DNA of 64,000 nt from Apricaphanius iberus (taxonomy: Eukaryota; Chordata; Actinopteri; Cyprinodontiformes; Aphaniidae), in assembly GCA_028564705.1 (NCBI GenBank), contig JAPXFQ010002814.1, positions 868,001 to 932,000 of the forward strand. Direction: 5' to 3'. The notes beneath the pieces were generated by a model. That model did not search any database. It was not told the origin of the DNA and saw only the letters and a program-made list of their open reading frames with translations. Positions 24,804 through 38,186 of this stretch are shown piece by piece. Made by a program: the position numbers and the translations under genes. The stretch's first letter is position 1, and each line of letters begins with the position of its first letter.

Positions 24804-25910
24804 ACTGTTCACACCTTGTGATACTACTTTAAAGGCCAAAGAAGTTTCAAAGTGTTTCCAAAAGTTTATCTATGACCCATCTGCTGTTTGTTGGTTTTCA
24901 TTATGCTTTTTGTGCTATAATATTCTCTAACAAACCCCAGAGGTGTTCACAAAAAAGCTGCATTTATAGTAAGTATTAAACACAGATGAAGTTTCTTTGC
25001 TGATTATGACACTATTGGCATTACAGGTATAATTTGTAAGACTTTAACTGTGAAAAAAAGACTACACTGTTTTAATATCACTTACTTGGGGTATCAGTGT
25101 AGACTTAGCATTTGTATTCAGCCTCTGAATATCATACCACACTTTTCGGAATTCACTATGAAGGCCACAACTACACAAGTCCATTATTTATTTTACTTTA
25201 CAGTGAGCGTTTAACTTTTTAAAAGTTATCCCCATTGACAAATTTTTGAGGAAACTTGCCCATATTTTGGTCCATTTTAATTAACAAAAAACTCCTCCAG
25301 AATAAAATACTCAGAAGATATCAGACATTAATGCTTTAGAGTAGAATTTAAACTTGTGCATAATTGCACATTCATAGGCAGTGAGAAAACCACTATACAC
25401 TTCCCTTTTTATTTTGTAAAAGCCACATTGAGCAGATAAAAAATAATAATACCACTGTATCATTTACATCTCTGGGAATAAACTCAATTAGTTGCCTCTA
25501 ATAACCCTGTTCTCATGCACACAGAGATTAATACATTGCTCCAAATGAATGGTTTTTTTAATAGAATAATACTCAGTGGTAAACTATTGTACGAGCTCCT
25601 GGAGTTTCTTCCTCATGAGTATACAAGTTTAACGGATAAACAGCAGATGTGATGATTCGCACTTGTACAACCTCTTGACCAGAACATTGGCAGTAACTCA
25701 TCCGATTTATTGTGTATCCCTTGGAGATCAGCTCATCATTTAAATTGCAAGCCAAGACGCAACTATGTCTAAACAACTGCATGTGTTGCTTCGAACAACA
25801 AAGCCAAGTCGAGACTGGCAAGCTCTTAGCATGGCCTGTTGTTTGCTTTTGAGCTGGTGTCAGATTGATGATATAATTTTGCTGAAAATTGGCTGCTAGC
25901 CCAGTGGTAA

Positions 25911-25936
25911 AAAAGAAAGAAAGAAAGAAAGAAAAA
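25911..25936 (+). repeat. (GAAA)n microsatellite
   Basis: About five tandem AAAG units. Confidence 0.85.
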
Positions 25937-26614
25937 ACTAAATAAAATTCACAAACATGGAGTCTCTGCCCTTTAGGAGTGTCTTGGCTGATAGAGCTGA
26001 GGTTAATAAGAGAACAGTGTTTATGTTCCAGCATGACAAAAGAACAGAGTAAACACAGACTGGAGAGGCTCCGAGGGACTTTTAAATGCAGCCAATGTAC
26101 ATTTTTAGGTGTACAGGAATATATATCTCCTAAGGGAGGATAGGTTCAGTTTCAGAATAAATGTTCTATACATTGAAAACTGCTTTAAAACACCTTCTAT
26201 TGCCTATATCTGATGTTGACAAATATTGTTATAGCTTTTTGGAGGAAAAGAGGATATGTCTTTTGTATAGACAACGTAAACATGTCGTTGAAAAGGAAAT
26301 TGTGAAAAGACATCTACCTAAAATGACAACTGATATCTATAATTCTGGTTGAAATATTCATATGGTTAATCAGATATGGGAAACAAGAATCTTTTTATAC
26401 TCGACATTAGGACAAAACAACTGTGATATTTTCAACATATTTCCTGGGTTAAATGAAGAGAAGGACTGCCTGAAGTTTTGTAGCAAGAAGGTCCACCCTA
26501 AGGTCTTGTATTTTAAAAGTTCTTCCCATTCATGCATGGGTTATCATTGGGTACTCTGGCTTCATCCCATTATCCTAGAATATGACTGTTAGCTTTTCTG
26601 GTCTCTCTCTAAAT

Positions 26615-26979
26615 CAGTGGTTCCCAACCTTTTTCTTTGAGGATTCCCTAGTCCATGTCCAAGACAAGCCAGGAACCCTCAACCCCGACTCCTACCTACA
26701 TACATGCCTCCGACCTACATTCAGTTTACATACATGCAAGGTGATTTATTACATCTTTTATTAACAAAAGAAATGCTGCAATTATAGGTTTTTTTATTGT
26801 TTTTTATTGTTTTGCACTGTATGCTATAGATAATTTTTCTTTTTGTCTCTTTGATTTAATACATTTATTTTTTACCAATATGATTTTGCTAATCTAAACA
26901 CAGACAAAATTGTTGAGACCCCCTTACAATCTCTAGAGGCCACCTTGAGGTGTCCCGGACCCCAGTTCGGGAAACACTG
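26615..26979. mobile_element. hAT-type MITE, 365 bp
   Basis: The left end CAGTGGTTCCCAACC pairs with the right end GTTCGGGAAACACTG (reverse complement CAGTGTTTCCCGAAC). The flanking 8-mers CTCTAAAT (26607-26614) and CAATAAAT (26980-26987) match at 6 of 8 positions, consistent with an old hAT target duplication. There is no ORF. Confidence 0.7.
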
Positions 26980-27254
26980 CAATAAATCTAGATGTGAATG
27001 AGTGTGTTTCTGTTTTTTTTGTTTTACCACCATTTCCTCTACCCTTCTTTGGTGAGTTTATAAAACATAGGATGGATGAAACTATTTTAAACAGCTACTT
27101 TTCGAAGTTCTTGTCACAGTTAAATGTATTGCAGTTGTAAAACACACTACAAAAACGTGTGGCTACTTTTGCAAAGTTACTGTTGACTGAAATGTTTCCG
27201 TATTGTAGCCACCAAAAAGGAGGCATTGGGGACCTGCAGGCCAAGCTGCTTCTA

Positions 27255-28160
27255 TATGTTCAGATCTGTACAGTACCTTGCAACAGTGCCAAATATTTAC
27301 ACACCTTCACACTTTATACATTCAGTTATGAAAAGAACACAAGAGTCCACAAACAAGATAGAAAAACACAGAGTAGTAAATCATTTTAATTAGAAAGAAA
27401 CAAGATAAAATGTTTTAATAATAATCATATGCATAAATCAGAAGAGTGATGCTTGCATTTTGCAGTTGTTGATTTTTCTTGCTATAAATCCTAATGTTTT
27501 GTGAATCCACACCACCTAGATCAGGAATACAATTGTTGTGAAGATGTTTAAAATTGATGCACATAAACTGATAGAGTGGGCAAAGCAATGTTCAAACAGA
27601 GCCTTTATGGAAGAGTGCCAAGAAGACAACCCCTGTAAAAAGAGAGTCTTAAGAAGTCCCATCCACTAAAAATTACCAAAAGCTCTGCTCTGGTTGGATT
27701 AGTCCAGAGTTAAATTCTTTAGCTGCATGCAAAGTGATAACAGCGAGGAAAACTAAAACTTTACATCACCCTTAACATACAATTGCCACCATGAAATGTG
27801 ATGGTGGTGGGAATATTATAATGTAGTGATGTTTGTCTTCAACAAGGTTAGAAACATTGCTCATAACTGATAGGGAGATGGGTAAAGCTAAATCCAGGAT
27901 AATCTTTGAAGAAATCCTGTGACAAGCTGCAAAACATGAGACTGGGACAAGGTTTCTCTACCAGCAGGACAGTACCCTAAGGAAACAGCCACAGTAATGA
28001 AGGGAAGATTTAGCTCAAAACATATTTATGTGTTGGAAAAGCCGAGTGAAAGTCCAGGTGTTGAACACAGTTGTGTCAAGTAGAAGCCGCTTCTAGAATT
28101 ACACAACACATTTTCTCCTCTACATTTTACTCAGCAATTATCCAAACTTTTGGCTAATCC
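27255..28160 (+). pseudogene. Decayed Tc1-like element (autonomous family, no ORF left)
   Basis: The head CAGTACCTTGCAACAGTGCC followed by AAATATTTACACACC resembles a Tc1-like end. Scattered transposase codon remnants follow: TGCATGCAAAGTGATA (..NAKRY), ACATCACCCT, ACCATGAAATGTGATGGTGG (..KHGGG) and TCTACCAGCAGGACA (FQQD). These blocks keep the order of a Tc1 transposase gene, but many indels and stops separate them. The exact ends are not resolved. Confidence 0.65.
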
Positions 28161-28688
28161 AATTCTTCAACACTCTGTTATCCTCTCCATTATGTACTGA
28201 ACAAATGGAGTTGCTGTAATATTTTCTGCCATTGCTTGATATAGAATGCAGGCTGCTGGGGGGAAGAAATGATAAAACTACTGCAGCACCGAGATGCTTG
28301 GACATCTGTCAGGTGTGGCTGCCTCCCAGAATGGATAGCTCATTATCGTCTCGAGAAAAGAGGGGACAAGGCTGCAGAACAGGGGAGTGTTACCATGCCT
28401 GTATCTCATTTGCTCGTCTCTACTGAAGCCCAAAACATGTTCCCACCCTTCTGGCAGCTCCAGATAATTTGAACTACACTCTGTGTGGTTAAGTCAATAG
28501 CTGTGTGAATATGAATGCTTTTTTTTTCTTCTAAAAATCCATCTGCTACTCTTCTAATGAGGTTCTTTCTGCCTCTGCTTTATTCGCATATGTGACCTCG
28601 AGAAGTTTAAATAAAAAGACAGCCATTCTCAATACATTGTATAGTAAAGTAAGACATTTTGTGTGATAATCTCTGATTTTGTTGACAG

Positions 28689-28894
28689 TGTTTTGATCTG
28701 AATAAGTTTGAAGCAGCCGAGACTGAAACCCATCTGGTGAACAAAGCCTTGGAGTATCTGAACAATGACACATTCTGGGCTGGAATTGTGTTTGAGAACC
28801 TCCAACCAAAATCAACCCAAATCCCTCCCTACGTCAAGTACAAAATCCGGATGGACATTGATGAAGTAGAGCGCACCAACAAGTTTGATTCCAG
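28689..28894 (+). CDS. ABCA transporter exon 4 of window (extracellular domain 1)
   Basis: This 206-nt exon runs from a TTGACAG acceptor to a GTATGT donor (phase 0 to 2). It opens CFDLNKFEAAETETHLVNKA. The core NDTFWAGIVF, then PPYVKYKIRMDIDEVERTNK, is the most recognisable part: FWAG(I/V)VF and VKYKIRMDID.VE(R/K)TNK are near-invariant in ABCA1 and ABCA4. My remembered alignment gives about 38/69 identities to human ABCA1 and 36/69 to ABCA4, so this exon does not decide the orthology. NDT is a possible glycosylation site. The last codon is split (AG|G, Arg) across the next intron. Confidence 0.95.
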
Positions 28895-31277
28895 GTATGT
28901 ATCTTCTCTTTATAATTTTTTAATCATCAATAGGCTAGCTCTTTATATATCAACTGCGTTTTTAAGTGTGAGTGATTTAATTAGATATATAAAACATCAA
29001 ATATAAGGATATGAGGGTTATTGTATTCACAGGAAACATATTGGATGTTAAGTTTTGATTTTATAAGAATCTTAAGCTTTATTTACACATGCCTTGTTTA
29101 GTATGCTTTCAACAAACTCATTTGTTTATCTCTTTCAGACCTTTTTCAGGTTTGAAAGTGACAAAACTTTATCCTGCCTAGTACTGTATACAAAAATACC
29201 TACCTTTTTAGTCTCGGCGGGCATCCGTCTTGTCTGTGCATTATGAGAAGTATTTGTTTCTTTTTTCTGTTTTTCTTTTTTTTGTTTGTGCAGCCTTGAC
29301 ATGTCCCAGGCAATCCATCCATCTGCATCCTATTATACACCCCATGTTGCATCAAACAGTCTTGACACTCAAACGTTTCTGTTAAGATCGGTAGCTTTAT
29401 CAGAGGTCGTGCTGAAATATTTGGTTGTCAGTCATTTTGACAGTTTGAGAAAAATCTGTTCATAATTTATTTATTTATTCTGTCGATGTTTTAAAAAATA
29501 ACAGATTCAGTAATCAATCTTCATTTATTTTAATTTATATTAAATCCGAACAAACAAAAAAGGACATCCACATCATACCATCACACATAATGCAGAATAA
29601 TAAGCTTCATTTACAATGAACATTTCACCTGCTGTGAAATGCCTGTGTGTATTAGAGGCTTAAGCGCTACATCGGCCATAGTTTTGAAATCAGGGAACAT
29701 TTATCCAATTGAAGTGATCTCTGAACAAAGGCCTTTTCTGTTTGCTTCAGTGGAAATCCCACTGAATTCACTCTTTGCATCAGTAGGTAACTGCAACAAT
29801 CTGTCCTTCCAGTCTGTGTCAGGTGTTGTGCCAACTATGTACCCAGAGACGCGCTTCAAAGCCTCAGTAACTCATCAAGCTGCTGTCACCTTCAAATTTT
29901 TCGATCACCATTTTAAAACTGGTCAAATACAAAAAATATTTGGTTAGTGCGACCCCTGTGTTTTAACCATAATGCCAGAAAAAACGATAAGAACAGTACT
30001 CTCCACTTTTTATGTTAAGCTATTTCACATGACTTTCTGGTTTTACCTTGCGCACTTGCTTACGTGTCAATTGGTTGAAAAATCTTAGCACATTTCTTTT
30101 TGTTGAAAAACAATGGTCATGCTACATTTACTCGGAGTGTGAATAGGAACCCCAGCAAAAAATAATAATTAAAAAAAAAAAATAATTGCCAAAAATCTTT
30201 TTTACGGTCCGGACCAAAACAAGTGATTCAAGTAGACTGAACAGGGCTGGTGTGAATGCAGCCTAACAGACCTTCCTGGTGTAAACACGTTCCTTAAAGG
30301 CCCCAAGTCCGTTTTGAATGTAGGAGGGGTTCCAGTTGATATTTCTGACTCATTCAGAATTTTTGTGAAAATAATTGTTTGACAGGGCCAGGGCATAGAA
30401 AGCCACTGGGAAATGGCATGTTAAAAGTTAAATATAAAAAAAAAGAATATTTAGAGGTCTTGCATGAACAACGTGATGTGGATGGAAGAATCCAGCAAAG
30501 GACAATAGAAATCTGGATTTTAAATACTGAGGCATGGGTGGTTAGTGAAGAAGAACACGATGAATCAGAAAAAATATAGTACAGCAGTGGCAAATAGAAA
30601 ACAGAGAAATTGAGGGTGGAGAGTAACAGAGAAGGTGAGCATAAACTCCAAAGGTCAACAAAAAAAGGGAAAATGCCTGACAAAAATATATGGAATTGCT
30701 ACATGACCTCACAATACCCAGACAATAATAATATATTCAAATTTAGAATATAACAACACCAATGGAACAAAAATATCTCAGAAGAGAAACGTCAAATTAT
30801 ATAAATGCAACAAAAACATTATCCTGGAGCCATCATGAAAATGCGTTCAGCCTGCTCTGTAAAACTGAGTCCAAAAATGTTTTTCATCTCTCTTGATGAA
30901 TGACAAAAAAAAAAAATAAAGATGTCTGAAGACTTCAAAACAATAAAATTGTTATTATTATTATCACTGTTGCATTTTATGTCAAACTATTTTTGTTTCA
31001 AAATGAGAAGCTTCTTATTAACAGGGATATTTTCTGTAGTTTTCTCCCTTTGGAATAGTAAGCTTTTCTTTCATTAAGCAGTACAAGATTTAATCTAAAA
31101 GAGTAAGATATGTGTAGTATAAGACAGAATTTTTATTTTATTTTGATAGGTTGTTTATTTTCTCTTTTTGTCATATATTGACTTCTAAAACAGTCAGGAT
31201 AGATGTCTGACTGTTCAGCTTGTGGTTAACTTGCCCTTTCCAGTGACATACCATTGTCTGACTTTCTTTTTAATAAG
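28895..31277. other. Intron (2.4 kb)
   Basis: A phase 2 intron, GTATGT to TAATAAG. No transposon, RNA gene or other coding segment was recognised. The open stretch at 29639-29947 (102 codons) has no family motif. Confidence 0.75.
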
Positions 31278-31454
31278 GTCGTGGTCTCCTGGAGCCAGGG
31301 ACAACTCCTTTGACGACCTGCGCTACATCTGGGGTGGCTTTGCCTATCTGCAGGATATGATTGACCACGCTGTTATACGATTGCAAACATCAAATTCTCA
31401 GCCGCTTGGTGTTTTCGTCCAGCAAATCCCATACCCTTGCTTTGTTGATGATGC
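31278..31454 (+). CDS. ABCA transporter exon 5 of window (end of extracellular domain 1)
   Basis: This 177-nt exon, phase 2 to 2, ends at a strong GTAAGT donor. It reads (R)SWSPGARDNSFDDLRYIWGG then FAYLQDMIDHAVIRLQTSNS, QPLGVFVQQIPYPCFVDD and the first two bases of an Ala codon. RY(I/V)WGGFAYLQD and QQ(M/I)PYPC(Y/F)VDD are hallmark blocks of the clade; the second lies immediately before transmembrane helix 2. The last codon GC| is completed by C from cassette A (GCC) or A from cassette B (GCA), so either choice gives Ala-Phe. It is the common upstream splice partner for both cassettes. Confidence 0.95.
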
Positions 31455-34289
31455 GTAAGTAAAAAAAAAAAAAGCTTTTTCTTTTTCCATCAGCTTGTGA
31501 TTAGAGATAAAGAAGGAAGGTTTTGAAGTAATACTTCTTTATCCACTTGTGGAGAAGCTTTTTGATGTTCCACATGGTTAAATAATGGCTCTATTAGTAA
31601 CCCAAGCCCTTTCAGATTTCCCTGCAGACAAATATTTCAATTGATTTATCTAACATGCCTTTTTCTTTAATATCTATAATGTTATGCTCGTGGCATATAA
31701 AAAACTCCCCTGCTAATGTCAATGGTTAAACTAAGCATCAAAACATTAAACGTTTAAAAGGGGAATTAAATTATGTTTTGAGCAAAAATCAAAGAAGACA
31801 GCTGAAAAACAAGAGCAAGACAAAAATATTGATTTAAGTCAATCCACTGGAAATGTTCTAATAGCTGGTGTTTGTTTAATTATTTAAGCTACCAGGCTGA
31901 GCGTCATGCTTACTTCTTTTTCATTCTCTCTAAGCTGAGGATCCAATTTCGTTATATGAAAAGGACACATTTTTGGGATGTTTTTTTATATACTAACAGT
32001 ATTGGCTTTTCAAATGTTTAGTGTTCTCCACACCTTTTGGAACTTCTGGTAAAAATGTGTAGGAAGCCCTGTGTTATAGTAGCATTATTTCATGCTGCAA
32101 AATATAGAAAACTACAACTTTTGGTTTGAATGTATTTTTTCAATGTGGGGAAAAAAGGAGTACCTTATAATAAAACTCTAGCAGAGTTAGGTCATTTTTA
32201 CTATTTGAATGTATTTGTGTCTGTCGAGTTATTTATCTTGAGTAGCGTCATTATAGTAATACATTTCCCCTTTTTTCTTAGATATAAGAACAGTCTGATA
32301 CATGGGTCACCTTCTCTTAGCTACTTTTCAAAACAGGAAAGACATAAATGCATGTAATTCAAGTAAGGAAGAGTTCCTGCCCACGTGTGAAAGTCAGAAC
32401 AATAATTAAAATGTTTAAAATAACTAGGAAATTGACACTTCTGGCTGGATAAGGATGTTAGCTTTACACACAAGTATTTCAATAAGAGAAGAAATATCCA
32501 ACGCTCACTGTGGACTACCTGATGCAAATAGGCATCTTAAGGCTCACCAAGTCCCCATAGAAACTTCTTATTTTAGGAGGTTTGTACACATTTTACGATA
32601 CAGCTGTATCATTCAGCTTCAATTTGAAGGTACCACACGCAAGATCCTCTCAGGGGGCTGGAAATGCCTTTCAATCATGCAACAGTATTATCTCCACTAA
32701 TGTAGGGGAAAAGAAACAGTTGATTTCATCAATAGGAGCCTTAGTTGCAGTCAAGATTCAGAGTTAGCAATACATTGTTTTTCATTACAGCAAGATAGAC
32801 ACAAAATTAAAGCAAGCCGAGGGGAAATGTTTAGATTTTTATAAATGTAAATTTAATGTTGATCAGCTATCAAATGATTCTAATACATAATTATTTACAA
32901 CGGGAAAAAAAAAAAAAGATCTTAATGAAACATGAACATTATAGGTTAAGTTGATGCCTTACAGCTTTTAATCCTACTTGTAAACAGCTCTGTTTGAAAA
33001 AACACCACAAAGGTGTCTTAAAGCCATGCGGAGATAAGCCCTTTGCCCGTCCAGAGATTTGAGCAATTTCTTTAAATTATTAACGGTCAAAAACTGCTTT
33101 TTCATTTATAAATTATTTAGAATGACATCACAGAAAGGAAGAACCATTAAAACACAGAGTGCCATGATGTGGAAAAACTCTAATGGTTATCTTTTTCAGC
33201 CTGAACTGTTTTACCAAATGATTGAAATGGTACTTTGACATCACATGTTTTAGTTCAGTTATATAAAACAACAGTATATTTTACATTCTGAAAATAATAA
33301 TTAATTCTTTATTTTTTGTTTGTTTTGAACAGTGGACATATTCATAAAAATAAAAATCTCTGCTACATTATGTAAATGTGCTAGAATGGGCTGTACAACT
33401 TAACTTTTTCATCTGAAGTCCCTGGTAGAAGTCCCGGCTACGTGTAGTAGTGTAAAATAAAAACTGAAACACTAAAATGCATAAATGTTAAAATTTGCAC
33501 AATTAAGAAATTGCAAATTCAAAAATTGCAAAATAAAGAAAAACTGTTGACATTAAAAGCCATTAATCTATACAAAAAGAACGGCGATAACCCATTAAAG
33601 TTAACACTTATTCTATAAACTCTAGCTTGGTTCTGGAAGTCCATGTACAATATACACATCTAACATAATCGATTAAGAATGATAAAGCACAAGTTTTGCT
33701 TTGACTACTATATGATTTTATATTATTCTTACAGGTACACTTTATATAAATTTGATTATTTTAACAAGAAAAATTTTGTTTCATAACGGCATTAGGAGCC
33801 TCATGGTTAAAGGCCTTATTTTATTCGAAACAGATGGTCTGTACCATTTCTCTTTTAGCCAGCTCAACCTGGACTTCAGAGAGCAATAAAATTAAACAAC
33901 TGTTAAAAAAATAAGTTTTGGAAGAACATTGTTAAATCGCTCCTGGATTGAAAGTGAATGCCAGACACTTGATAGTTTTCTGCATGTATAAGTTCATCAT
34001 ATGTAATGAATGCAGACGGAAACATTTTGACAGTAGCCTGAAGCATTCACATCATTGGTTTCTCTGAGACCTTATCATCATGCTTTGATCTTTTAGCTTC
34101 AAAATTCAAATAAACAATATTAACAACATTAAGATATACATGTGAAACATTAAGAATTAGATTATCATGCAAATGTTCATGTATTTCTGTAATTGTTCTT
34201 AAACTAATAAATTAGATATGCTCATTACATGTAAAGCAAGACATTTCAAGCCTTTGTTATAATATTGATGATTATGACCTACAATTTGT

Positions 34290-35878
34290 GAAAACCCCGA
34301 AATCAAAATCTCAGAAAATTTGAATATTACATTAAATGAATTAAACAACAATAATATATAGAGAAATGTAAGACCTTTTAAAAGTATGATGATGCAAAAA
34401 TACTCAGTGCATGGTTTGGACCCTTTTTGCATAAATTACTGCTGAGGTGTTATGGATGACTAGGATGCTTTTTTGCGGCCTTTAGCTCTTCTGCATGGTT
34501 TGGTCTACTGTCTCTCATCTTTATCTTGGCAATGCCACATAGTTTCTCTATGGGGTTAAGATCAGGCGAGTTTGCTGGCCAATCAAGCACAGTCAAATTT
34601 TGGTACTTTTGGCAGTGTGGGAAGGTGCCAAGTCCAGGTAGAAAATTCAGTATTTTTTTTTTATATATATATAGCACCAATTCACAACCGGTGACATGTC
34701 AAGGCACTTTACAAGAAAACAAAAAACATTTCAATACAATTATACAGACATTCCAATTAGTTAAGCGGCCATCTGCCAAGTCTGTTTAGGAGTTTGAGAA
34801 GACAGCTCAGAGAAACAAAGACAAAATAAATGAACTGATGTAAGTCTACATTATATAATAAAGTAATAAGTTGATAACAGGACATGAAAGACATCCAGTC
34901 ACTGGGAGTATATTTGTAAAATAAATCAAATTAAAATTGATTAGCAGGAATGCTTTTTCATTTTCAATCTCTAGCTGCTATTTTTGACTCATAAATAAAG
35001 TTGAAAATAAATTATCTGAAATGCTTTGTCATTTTCAATTCCAGCATAGCTAATTCTGTAACTTAATAAAAATGAAAAAGAAAAGGAAATTTAAGATTTA
35101 ATTTTCAAATAACACCCTAGATAAACTGTTTCAAATTTAATTTCAAATGTCAAAAATTAAAATGGATTTGCAGATATGTTTTTTTTTTTTTTTCTGACTG
35201 CAAATGCGAGTTTGGGCACATCAATAATTTAAAAGAAAAAATGCAAAATGCTTTTTTATCTTCCTCCAGACTCTGGGACCTTGGTTTCTAAATTAGATGC
35301 AACATTTGCTCTTCTTTTGTCCAGGGAAGACACTGCTGACACTGTTTATTTGCAGGAGCACCTTGATTAGAGGAATAGGACATTTGACGCCTATGTCCAG
35401 GATCTGTCTGTGTTTGGTAGCTCTTAATTAACTCATTCCAGCCTCAATCCACTCTTTGTGAAGGTCCTAAACAGTTCTGAATGACCTTTTCCTGAGAATC
35501 CTCTACAGGCTACAGCCATCCCTGCTGATGTGTCACTTTTTTTATTTCACACTCCTCCCTTTTCCCGTAACTTTCTATTAATGTGCTTTGAAACCGCACT
35601 TTAAGTACATCCAACTTGTTGTGCCAATTACCTTTTGAGGCTTTTTCGATTAATTAGCTGATTAGAGTGTGACACTTGGGGCCTAAAATATTGAACCTTC
35701 TCAAAATATTTAAATTTTCTGAGATTTTGAATTTGTGGTACTCAGAATCTGTAAGCCATAGTATCCAAAATAAAGGCTTAAAATATCTCACTTTGCATAT
35801 AATACGATTATATCCTATATTAATTTTATTTAGTAAGTTGAATCACTGAAATAAATAAATAAATAATAATCACCTGTA
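34290..35878 (-). pseudogene. Degraded Tc1-like transposon, same family as 14032-15641
   Basis: A minus-strand copy. TVLDWPANSPDLNPIEKLCG lies at about 34535-34595, so the catalytic E is retained. After an interruption, relics of the N-terminal half run from 35262 to about 35640 (for example CTTCCTCCAGACTCTGGGAC and AATCCACTCTTTGTG). Both ends keep fragments of the long terminal repeats (AAATCTCAGAAAATTTGAAT; TTGAATCACTGAAATAAATA ... CACCTGTA). Many stops and a foreign repeat inside it make it dead. Confidence 0.8.
34660..34890. repeat. Teleost interspersed repeat inside the Tc1 relic
   Basis: TATATATAGCACCAATTCAC then AACCGGTGACATGTCAAGGC is the same repeat type as 20594-20972. It follows an AT-rich tract and splits the Tc1 transposase relic, so it arrived after that copy. 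Confidence 0.6.
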
Positions 35879-36808
35879 TTCTCTACTGCCCCCTGCAGCT
35901 CATAATTATACATGGTTTAGCAACATTTGCTCTTCTCCTTCCTCTGTTCCACCTTCAAAATGTTTTGGCAGCAGAACATGTGAAGAAGCAGAGCAATCTG
36001 GGCAGCTTCAACAGCAGATGACCCTGTTGGCATTTTCAACATGAGATAACCAAACTGGTTTACTTCCCAGTACCGTTCATTCACACTGAGCACAGACCTG
36101 CAGTGGCAGCGTGGGATGCAGCCAGACCCCTGCAGGGGCCTGATATCACATAAATGTTCTTTTATCAGCAGTCTTTGCTTTGCTGCACGTTCCTGAATCA
36201 AAGGCAAGTCTTGTTTGGATCCTAAGGTGCCGCTCCACATCAGCAGGTCTCACGCTCACATAAGATTGATATGAAACAGAAACAAGCAGTATGTCACATA
36301 CAGTGAATGTTTTACCTGTTCACAAAAACAAATTCGACTGAGACAGTTAGTTGTGTATGTGTATAAATCCTCAGATCAGCTGCATCCTGAACTAGTCAAT
36401 ACTGTTACACTGCTGGATTGTAAAAAAATGGCCCAAAAACGAACATCTTTAACTTATCAAACAGAAAAACATAGCTTCTTTTACAAAAAAAGAACTGTCA
36501 GTACGGCTTATAGCATTGGAAAAATAGTTTCTTTCTGTCCAAATTCCCTTCAACATATAAATATATTAATATAATCTACTAAAAACGTGCAGTTTTAAAG
36601 ATACTCCTTCAAACTAATTGTGAAAGTACAAAACTAGAGCATGCCAACACCTTATGAATCAACAGTAAAAGCTTATTATAGAGACAAGTCTGTATGTTTG
36701 TATTACCGTGAGACATTTTCACTACCTGGTAGCATTTGCACAGTGTTGAGTTAGTAACTGCGGATCTGCTGGTCTGATGGCTTCATGATCAGGATAAATT
36801 AAAATAAG

Positions 36809-37305
36809 GCCATGTCCAAACGTAGCCGGGATTTTTTTTTTCACGAAAATTTTCCTCGGCTCCCTAAAAAAAAATCTCCATCCAAACATAACCAGATAAA
36901 TGTGTTTCAGCACATTAATAGATGTGGCAAACCAGTAACTTTCTTTCCTCTATCTTCAGCACGCAGCGATAGAGCTTGTAAAAGTAAACAAACAAAACAC
37001 ACTTTAACAATGGATGATGCCGACACAGCTCTGAGGGCATAATGCTTTTTTTGAGAGTAAACACAGGTTACTCAAGTGTTGTTTAAGCATTTTTTGTCGC
37101 GGATATTGACGTTAAAAATGGAGGTTCTGTTAAAACTCTATTTTTATCTGTCCACATGCAGCGAAAACAATAATCTCCACTTTGGCTGGAGTTTTTAAAA
37201 AGATTAGTTTTTGGTGCTGAAATTTCCATTTGCGTGAGGATGACAGGCCAAACCGTTGAACAATATCTCCATTTTGTGAGATACCCGGCTACGTGTTGGC
37301 CGTAG
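36809..37305. mobile_element. MITE, about 497 bp
   Basis: The left end GGCCATGTCCAAACGTAGCC and the right end GGCTACGTGTTGGCCGTAGC form imperfect inverted repeats sharing ACGTAGCCGGG. From memory, GTCCA(A/C)ACGTAGCCGGG ends belong to a common teleost non-autonomous DNA element. The interior has no transposase. Target duplicates are unclear. Confidence 0.65.
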
Positions 37306-37411
37306 CATTTGTGTTGTATCTGGTGAATCTCAAGTTGTGATAGCAGTTGCCGTTTGTGGATATTGGAACACTGAGCTACTAGGTGTCTTGCCGTCAACTG
37401 ACTGTGGATAT

Positions 37412-37413
<2 letters not shown>

Positions 37414-37475
<62 letters not shown>
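37414..37475 (+). repeat. (AT)31 microsatellite
   Basis: A perfect AT run of 62 nt directly beside the Tc1-derived MITE that starts at 37485. Confidence 0.95.
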
Positions 37476-37477
<2 letters not shown>

Positions 37478-37484
37478 ATACAAA

Positions 37485-38010
37485 CAGTACAGACCAAAAG
37501 TTTGGACACACCTTCTCATTCAGTGCATTTTCTTTATTTTCATGACTATTTACATTGTAGATTCATACTGAAGGCATCAAAACCATGAATGAACACATAT
37601 GGAATTATGCTGTACTTTTCCAAAAAGCCTCCAAACTCATCGGACCTGAACCCAATCAAGATGATTTGGGGTGAGCTGAACCGCAGAGTGAAGGCACAAG
37701 GGCCAACAAGAACTAAGCATCTTTGGGAACTCCTTCAAGACTGTTGGAAAACCATTTCAGGTGACTACCTCTTGAAGCTCAAGAGAATGCAAAGCAGTAA
37801 TAAGAGCAAAGGGTGGCTACTTTGAGGAATCTAAACTATAACACATGTATTCAGTTATTTCACCCTTTTTCTTTAGGTACATACAGTAATTCAATACATC
37901 ATGTGTTCATTCATAGTTTTGATGCCCTTAATTGAGAATCTACAAAGTAGTCATGAAAATAAAGACAACACATTGAATGACAAGGTGTGTCCAAACGTTT
38001 GTGCTCAAAA
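37485..38010 (+). mobile_element. Internally deleted Tc1-like element, copy 1
   Basis: The left end is CAGTACAGACCAAAAGTTTG; the right end, near AAGGTGTGTCCAAACGTTTG, is diverged. The interior keeps only the 3' part of a transposase gene: PPNSSDLNPIKMIWGELNRR followed by VKAQ and WELLQDCW (37589-37825). This includes the region of the third catalytic residue, where E is K (PIK). The DNA-binding and first catalytic parts are missing. It is paired with the shorter copy at 59425-59857. Confidence 0.85.
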
Positions 38011-38186
38011 GTCACACTGGCAGAATTGATGTGAAGTGATGTTTTGGCTATTTTTTTGACAATATTATTGATAACAAAAAACCTTTCTTTCACTCGTGTT
38101 AGGTGGTTGGTGACGTAATTTATTATCAAAAAAAAGTATTTGCCTTTTTTTTTACATCATGACAACAGAAAATACCCAAATGACCC

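Larger units (their letters stand above)
21902..28688. other. Intron (6.8 kb)
   Basis: A phase 0 intron. It contains the hAT-type MITE (23820-24482), a long (TA)n tract (24727-24794), a (GAAA)n tract (25911-25936), a second hAT-type MITE (26615-26979) and a Tc1 relic (about 27255-28160). 21902-23800 and 24800-25900 hold nothing I recognise. Confidence 0.7.
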
